Shown in pieces: positions 6,078-8,713 of a stretch of 8,713 bases of DNA. The first letter of the stretch is position 1; every line of letters begins with the position of its first letter. The position numbers and the translations under genes were made by a program. Source of the DNA: Desulfovibrio sp. UBA4079 (GTDB lineage Bacteria; Desulfobacterota; Desulfovibrionia; Desulfovibrionales; Desulfovibrionaceae); the NCBI GenBank assembly GCA_002382645.1, contig DFYP01000125.1, positions 1-8,713 of the forward strand, given 5' to 3'. The notes under the pieces were generated by a model. That model did no database searches, was not told the origin of the DNA, and worked only from the letters and a program-made list of their open reading frames with translations.

Positions 6078-6092
6078 TCTTGGAAAAAATTG
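6078..6092 (-). promoter_or_regulatory. Operator-like motif, copy C (upstream of the AraC gene)
   Basis: On the minus strand the sequence reads CAATTTTTTCCAAGA, differing from copy B at one position of 15. It lies in the 54-nt gap between the YozG-like stop and the AraC ATG, 31 nt before the ATG, and no gene reads through it. A -10-like TGTACA begins 18 nt downstream. The position suits autoregulation of the AraC gene. The T6 run could alternatively be read as a terminator tail for the YozG-like gene, but only a 4-bp stem (GAGG/CCTC) precedes it. Confidence 0.5.
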
Positions 6093-6100
6093 AGGGCGTC

Positions 6101-6307
6101 TCAGTCCTCGCGGAATTCCAGGATGTCCCCGGGCTGGCAGGACAAATGGCGGCAGATGGCCTCCAGGGTCGAGAAACGGATGGCCCGAGCCTTGCCGGTC
6201 TTGAGAATGGACAGGTTCTGGGCCGTGATGCCCACGGCCTCGGCCAGGTCCTTGGAGGCCACCTTCCGCCGGGCCAGCATAACGTCCAGGTTCACGACAA
6301 TGGCCAC
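6101..6307 (-). CDS. XRE/Cro-CI family regulator, YozG-like
   Basis: This 68-residue single-domain DNA-binding protein spans almost exactly one HTH of the Cro/C1 type. DLAEAVGITAQNLSILK (about 20-36) forms the helix-turn-helix. The segment KARAIRFSTLEAICRHLSCQPGDILEF (39-65) is the strongly conserved C-terminal half of the YozG-like subgroup. The start is GTG 6307, nine nt after the DUF2975 stop codon, with a weak AGGGGG Shine-Dalgarno in the gap. The residues AIVVNLDVMLARRK right after the start are the normal family N-terminus, so GTG is correct. This regulator is regularly paired with a DUF2975 membrane protein, as here, and is probably translationally coupled to it. It likely represses the promoter ahead of that gene. 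Its stop codon is in frame with the next AraC gene, with 18 sense codons between, but nothing suggests a fusion. Confidence 0.93.
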   Translation of the reverse strand: MAIVVNLDVMLARRKVASKDLAEAVGITAQNLSILKTGKARAIRFSTLEAICRHLSCQPGDILEFRED

Positions 6308-6316
6308 GCTCGCCCC

Positions 6317-6853
6317 CTAGATGGTCAGCAGTTGATCCTCTTCCAGCCTGCGGCCCTCGTCCATGACCCAGGAGACGAGCAGAACCACGCCGCCAAGGAA
6401 CAGGGCCGTCAATTCGCCCGACCCCACCCCGATGGTGATCATGTGCTGACCCGGAGGATTGGCGCTGGTCAGGGCCAGGGTCAGCAGCGGGCCGCCCAGG
6501 AACTGGGCCGCGGCCCAGAACAGCAGGGAGCGGCCCAGACGGCGGTAGCAGGCCACGTTGGCCGGACTGAAGATGCGGCCCTCCATGTACAGGCCGAACA
6601 GGCGGCGCAGACAGACGAAGCCGTAGCACAGCGCCCCGACGGGCAGCATGGAGGCGGCGCAGGCCATGGCCCGCGCCTCCCAGCCCAGCGTGGGTGTCGT
6701 GACATTGATCAGGAACGGAGCGCTCATGGTCTGCGGCAAGGCGTTGAAGCCCGCCCAAAACAGGACTGTGCCCAGGGGCAGAGCCACCAGGCTCAGGGTG
6801 CACAGGCCACGGAAGGTCTTGCTGACCGTCCGAATCTTTCCGAGATTGCTCAT
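6317..6853 (-). CDS. DUF2975 domain-containing membrane protein
   Basis: This is a 178-residue protein with four predicted transmembrane segments (about 16-38, 62-83, 107-130 and 145-164). Two stretches are diagnostic of DUF2975: EGRIFSPANVACYRRLGRSL (91-110), between helices 2 and 3, and VSWVMDEGRRLEEDQLLTI at the very C-terminus (160-178). The biochemical function of the family is not known. The family is typically encoded with a YozG-like XRE regulator, which follows here after nine nt. A membrane sensor or modulator of that regulator is a reasonable inference, but unproven. The start is ATG 6853, with AAGGAG (6859-6864) 5 nt upstream. It is first in its operon, with a good sigma70-like promoter at 6892-6921. 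Confidence 0.93.
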   Translation of the reverse strand: MSNLGKIRTVSKTFRGLCTLSLVALPLGTVLFWAGFNALPQTMSAPFLINVTTPTLGWEARAMACAASMLPVGALCYGFVCLRRLFGLYMEGRIFSPANVACYRRLGRSLLFWAAAQFLGGPLLTLALTSANPPGQHMITIGVGSGELTALFLGGVVLLVSWVMDEGRRLEEDQLLTI

Positions 6854-6891
6854 GCGGACTCCTTCTGGCCCGGTACGCGAGCCACGTCATC

Positions 6892-6921
6892 CTTATATGG
6901 TAAGAAATGATCGTTTGTCAA
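6892..6921 (-). promoter_or_regulatory. Sigma70-type promoter of the DUF2975/YozG-like operon
   Basis: On the minus strand a perfect -35 TTGACA (6916-6921) is followed by an 18-nt spacer and a -10 TATAAG (6892-6897, 5 of 6 to consensus). Transcription would start near 6885, giving a leader of about 32 nt to ATG 6853. It lies in the only clearly AT-rich patch of this window (about 6888-6930). Confidence 0.75.
6905..6916. promoter_or_regulatory. Near-palindrome in the promoter spacer, candidate operator
   Basis: AAATGATCGTTT is symmetric around GATC at 10 of 12 positions and lies between the -35 and -10 elements, touching the -35. A repressor bound here would block RNA polymerase. The YozG-like XRE protein encoded in this operon is the natural candidate, giving autorepression. 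This is inference from position and symmetry only. Confidence 0.4.
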
Positions 6922-6950
6922 TAATTATCGCGCCCGGCCCATACCCGGCT

Positions 6951-6970
6951 CGCGTTGCGGGAACAACGCG
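6951..6970. repeat. 7-bp perfect inverted repeat upstream of the glycosyltransferase-like gene
   Basis: CGCGTTG (6951-6957) and CAACGCG (6964-6970) are perfect complements separated by 6 nt, and lie 30 nt before ATG 7001. It could be an operator or a leader-RNA hairpin. I could not find a convincing plus-strand promoter beside it. Confidence 0.4.
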
Positions 6971-7000
6971 CCTGAGCTAGGTTTCCAGCCAGGAAAAACC

Positions 7001-7786
7001 ATGGCGCGACGCGACCTCATCCTGGGCCTGGCCGCGGGCTACCACGCCGGCGATCTGCGGCCGTTCGCCGCCTCCTTGCGGGCCAGCGGCTTTGCGGGCC
7101 GCTGCGTACTGTTCGTCTCGGCCAGCACCACGGGCGCGGACTCCCTGGCGGGCTTCGGCATCGAGGCCGTGCCCTTTGAGCGGCCCGCCCACCAGGCCCA
7201 TGTGCCCTACAACGCCTGGCGCTATTTCCTGTACCGCGACTTCCTGCGCGCCAACCCGAAGTTCGGCCGCGTGCTCCTCACGGACGTGCGCGACGTGGTC
7301 TTCCAGGCCGATCCCTTTTCCTTCGGCTGGCCCGAGGGCTTCTGCGCCATGCTCGAGGATCCTTCGGCCACAGTGGGCTCCTGCGCGCACACCGCCCACT
7401 GGGTGCGCGGCCATCTGGGCCAGGAGGCGCTGGCGGATCTGGCAGCCTTTCCCCTGTCCTGCTCGGGCGTGAGCCTAGCCTCTGCCCTGCTCATGCTCGC
7501 CTACCTGGAGCGGCTCTGCGCCCGGCTCCTGCCCTTCACGCCGGGTCCGCGCATGGCCGGGTACGACCAGGGCGTGCACAACCTCGTGCTGCGCCGCGAC
7601 CCGCCCGGGCCCGTGCACTTTTTCGGCAACGACGGCCCAGTGCTCACCCTGGGCTCCAAGCCGGACGATCCGGCCGTGGCTGCGGACGGACTCGCGCTCA
7701 ACGACGCGGGAATGCCCGCGATCCTGGTCCACCAGTACGACCGCAAGCCGGAACTCTTCGCCCGCATCCGCAAACGCTACGCCTGA
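7001..7786 (+). CDS. Putative GT-A-fold glycosyltransferase
   Basis: This 261-residue soluble protein has the layout of a small GT-A glycosyltransferase. LILGLAAGYHAGDLRPFAASLRASG at the N-terminus fits the first Rossmann-like strand and helix. FGRVLLTDVRDVVFQADPF (88-106) carries a D-x-x-D motif at the end of a hydrophobic strand, where GT-A enzymes bind metal and nucleotide sugar. CSGVSLAS (154-161) and MAGYDQGVHNLVL (185-197) resemble the acceptor-side DQ motif of such enzymes, and VHQYDRKP (243-250) is near the end. I do not recognise the named family, and donor and acceptor are unknown. The start is ATG 7001, with AGGA 6 nt upstream. It has no signal peptide or membrane helix. It stands first in a plus-strand pair, divergent from the DUF2975 operon. 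Function is inferred from motif layout only. Confidence 0.75.
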   Translation: MARRDLILGLAAGYHAGDLRPFAASLRASGFAGRCVLFVSASTTGADSLAGFGIEAVPFERPAHQAHVPYNAWRYFLYRDFLRANPKFGRVLLTDVRDVVFQADPFSFGWPEGFCAMLEDPSATVGSCAHTAHWVRGHLGQEALADLAAFPLSCSGVSLASALLMLAYLERLCARLLPFTPGPRMAGYDQGVHNLVLRRDPPGPVHFFGNDGPVLTLGSKPDDPAVAADGLALNDAGMPAILVHQYDRKPELFARIRKRYA

Positions 7787-7811
7787 GCCGCACGCTGCCG
7801 GGACTGCGGCT
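7786..7811 (+). terminator. Possible weak terminator hairpin after the glycosyltransferase-like gene
   Basis: AGCCGCA (7786-7792) and TGCGGCT (7805-7811) form a perfect 7-bp stem with a 12-nt loop, starting at the last base of the stop codon. Only a broken T tract (TTGTTG at 7811-7816) follows, so termination would be partial. Confidence 0.4.
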
Positions 7812-7867
7812 TGTTGCGAGCCGCGGGGGCATGGTAGGGACATCCCACAATCCCCGAGGAGGCCTCC

Positions 7868-8326
7868 ATGGACCGGACCGAACTCCTGAAACGCTTCACC
7901 ATTCACCTGGGCTATTCCGAGGCCCAGGCTGCGGCGCTCGCCGCGGACGAGCCCCGGGCGCGCTTTGTGGAGGCCCTGGGCACGGCCGGCGCCGAATATC
8001 TCATCCTGGCCGAGGTCCTGCGCGCCGAAAACTGCAACTCCGGCTACGTCCCCGGCGACCGCTTCGTGCTGGACGTGGCCGGCAACCTCATCTCCAAGCG
8101 CTGCCCCCAGCGGCTCTGCGTGTTTCTGGTAAGCCAGCTGGCCCTGCCCGTGGCCCTGATGAACGAACGCCTCTGCGCCGGGCTGGAGCCCTCCGGAATC
8201 TTCTTCATGCGCCAGGTGCATTGCCTGGACACAGGCGCGGCCTGCAAGGGCTATGGCGGGGTGCTGGTGGAAATCAGCGCCATACGGCGGCGCGACTTTC
8301 TCAAGGCCGGGCCGGACGGGAAATGA
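7868..8326 (+). CDS. Cysteine-rich protein of unknown function
   Basis: This is a 152-residue protein that I cannot assign with confidence. Residues 1-40 look helical (FTIHLGYSEAQAAALAAD). The rest holds six cysteines: C56, C79, C84, C103, C119 and C126. The arrangement NCNSGYVPGDRFVL (55-68), RCPQRLC (78-84) and CLDTGAACKGYG (119-130) faintly recalls the small TIGR04076-type proteins, which have a G-D-x-F strand followed by a Cys-Pro pair. That link is tentative. A metal or iron-sulfur site is possible, and the absence of a signal peptide points to the cytoplasm. The start is ATG 7868, with GAGGAGG 5 nt upstream. The gene follows the glycosyltransferase-like gene after 81 nt, so co-transcription depends on the weak hairpin between them. 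Its stop codon forms part of the terminator stem shared with the next, convergent gene. Confidence 0.85.
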   Translation: MDRTELLKRFTIHLGYSEAQAAALAADEPRARFVEALGTAGAEYLILAEVLRAENCNSGYVPGDRFVLDVAGNLISKRCPQRLCVFLVSQLALPVALMNERLCAGLEPSGIFFMRQVHCLDTGAACKGYGGVLVEISAIRRRDFLKAGPDGK

Positions 8327-8361
8327 ACAAGGGCCCCGGGAACTCCCCGACGCCCTTGTTC
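8325..8361. terminator. Bidirectional hairpin between convergent genes
   Basis: GAACAAGGGC (8325-8334) and GCCCTTGTTC (8352-8361) form a perfect 10-bp stem with a 17-nt loop. The left arm begins inside the TGA stop of the gene ending at 8326, and the right arm ends 25 nt before the stop of the minus-strand SRPBCC gene. It suits termination from both sides. The T content after the stem is low on both strands, so it is not a classic U-tract terminator. Confidence 0.6.
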
Positions 8362-8386
8362 CTGTTGCGCCGCAGCCGGACAGCCC

Positions 8387-8713
8387 TCAGGCCAGGGCCA
8401 GCATGTTGCCCGTGGCCAGGTAATGGGCCAGGGCACGGCTCAGAAAGTCCCAGTGGAGCTGGACCTGGTTCGGCGGCAGGGCCCGGACGAGCTTCTCGCC
8501 CTCGGAATCCAGGGCCACCCAGGCCTGGCGCACGGTCATCCGGGTCCCGGCCCCGGCGGGCCGCAGCTCGATGCTGTAGCGCAGGCTGCAATGGGCCCCG
8601 ACCCGCACGAACTCCACCAGCCGGGACGGCTCGTGGCGCGTGGTGTGCCAGACCTCCCGGCCCAGGCCCGGAAAGGCCGTGACGAACACGCAATCCCGCT
8701 CCACCAGACCGGA
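8387..8713 (-). CDS. SRPBCC-fold (polyketide cyclase/START-like) protein, C-terminal part
   Basis: The frame is open to the window's right edge, so the N-terminus is missing. The GTG at 8704 is internal to the frame and not a supported start. The visible 108 or so residues fit the second half of an SRPBCC domain: EVWHTTRHEPSRLVEFVRVG and CSLRYSIELRPAGAGTRMTVRQAWVALD are successive beta strands with the usual GT turn, followed by a long C-terminal helix ending in LSRALAHYLATGNMLALA. These proteins form a hydrophobic pocket for a small ligand. Family members of this type are usually uncharacterised, so the ligand is unknown. The gene is convergent with the cysteine-rich gene and shares its hairpin terminator. 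Confidence 0.8.
   Translation of the reverse strand, partial: SGLVERDCVFVTAFPGLGREVWHTTRHEPSRLVEFVRVGAHCSLRYSIELRPAGAGTRMTVRQAWVALDSEGEKLVRALPPNQVQLHWDFLSRALAHYLATGNMLALA

Noticed and set aside
6047..6100. Possible XRE-AraC fusion by readthrough of the YozG-like TGA
   Set aside because: The frames agree over 18 codons, but a ribosome binding site precedes the AraC ATG, both proteins have normal family ends, and no recoding signal is visible.
6078..6103. Intrinsic terminator of the YozG-like gene using the T6 run
   Set aside because: Only a 4-bp stem can be drawn before the T-run, and the run is better explained as part of motif copy C.
5169..6890. Long minus-strand open frame overlapping AraC and DUF2975 in another frame
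   Set aside because: It is an out-of-frame translation of real genes. Only its last residues (NSFQDS) are of interest, as a possible frameshifted AraC tail or an operator.
5132..6910. Long plus-strand open frame (592 codons) opposite the AraC, YozG-like and DUF2975 genes
   Set aside because: It has low-complexity composition, crosses three well-recognised genes and their promoter, and has no family features.

Overview
This is an 8.7 kb chromosomal window of about 70% GC with tightly packed genes and no rRNA, tRNA, CRISPR array, insertion sequence or phage gene. Strong Shine-Dalgarno sequences precede most starts, and third codon positions are dominated by G and C. The gene set (a compact-cysteine iron-sulfur flavoprotein, a DUF2975/YozG-type pair, AraC-EamA modules and glycan-modifying enzymes) would suit a high-GC Desulfovibrio-like member of the Desulfobacterota. 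That assignment is an impression from protein style and is not proven.

Layout. Positions 1-1248 (+) hold the C-terminal half of an AraC regulator, cut by the window edge, and an EamA/DMT exporter. On the minus strand, read from high to low coordinates: a DUF2975 membrane protein and a YozG-like XRE regulator (6853-6101), a full AraC regulator (6046-5210), a second EamA exporter (5133-4222), an iron-sulfur flavoprotein (4147-3524), a hexapeptide acyltransferase (3513-2791) and a two-domain methyltransferase (2704-1256). The plus-strand exporter and the minus-strand methyltransferase converge with only 7 bp between their stop codons. An AT-rich divergent region (6854-7000) separates the minus-strand block from two plus-strand genes: a GT-A-like putative glycosyltransferase (7001-7786) and a cysteine-rich protein of unknown function (7868-8326). 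A partial SRPBCC-fold protein enters from the right edge on the minus strand (8713-8387) and meets the latter gene at a hairpin terminator.

How the genes may work together. The two AraC-EamA pairs are paralogous modules in mirror-image orientation. A 15-nt motif with consensus CAATTnnnTyCAAGA occurs three times: across the last codons of the first AraC gene just before its exporter, between the second AraC gene and its exporter, and upstream of the second AraC gene itself. I read it as the operator of these AraC regulators, giving autoregulation plus control of the adjacent exporter. This is the most interesting signal in the window. The DUF2975/YozG pair has its own well-formed sigma70-type promoter with a near-palindrome in the spacer, which suits autoregulation. 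The methyltransferase, acyltransferase and glycosyltransferase-like genes suggest modification of a surface glycan, but nothing in the sequence ties them to one pathway.
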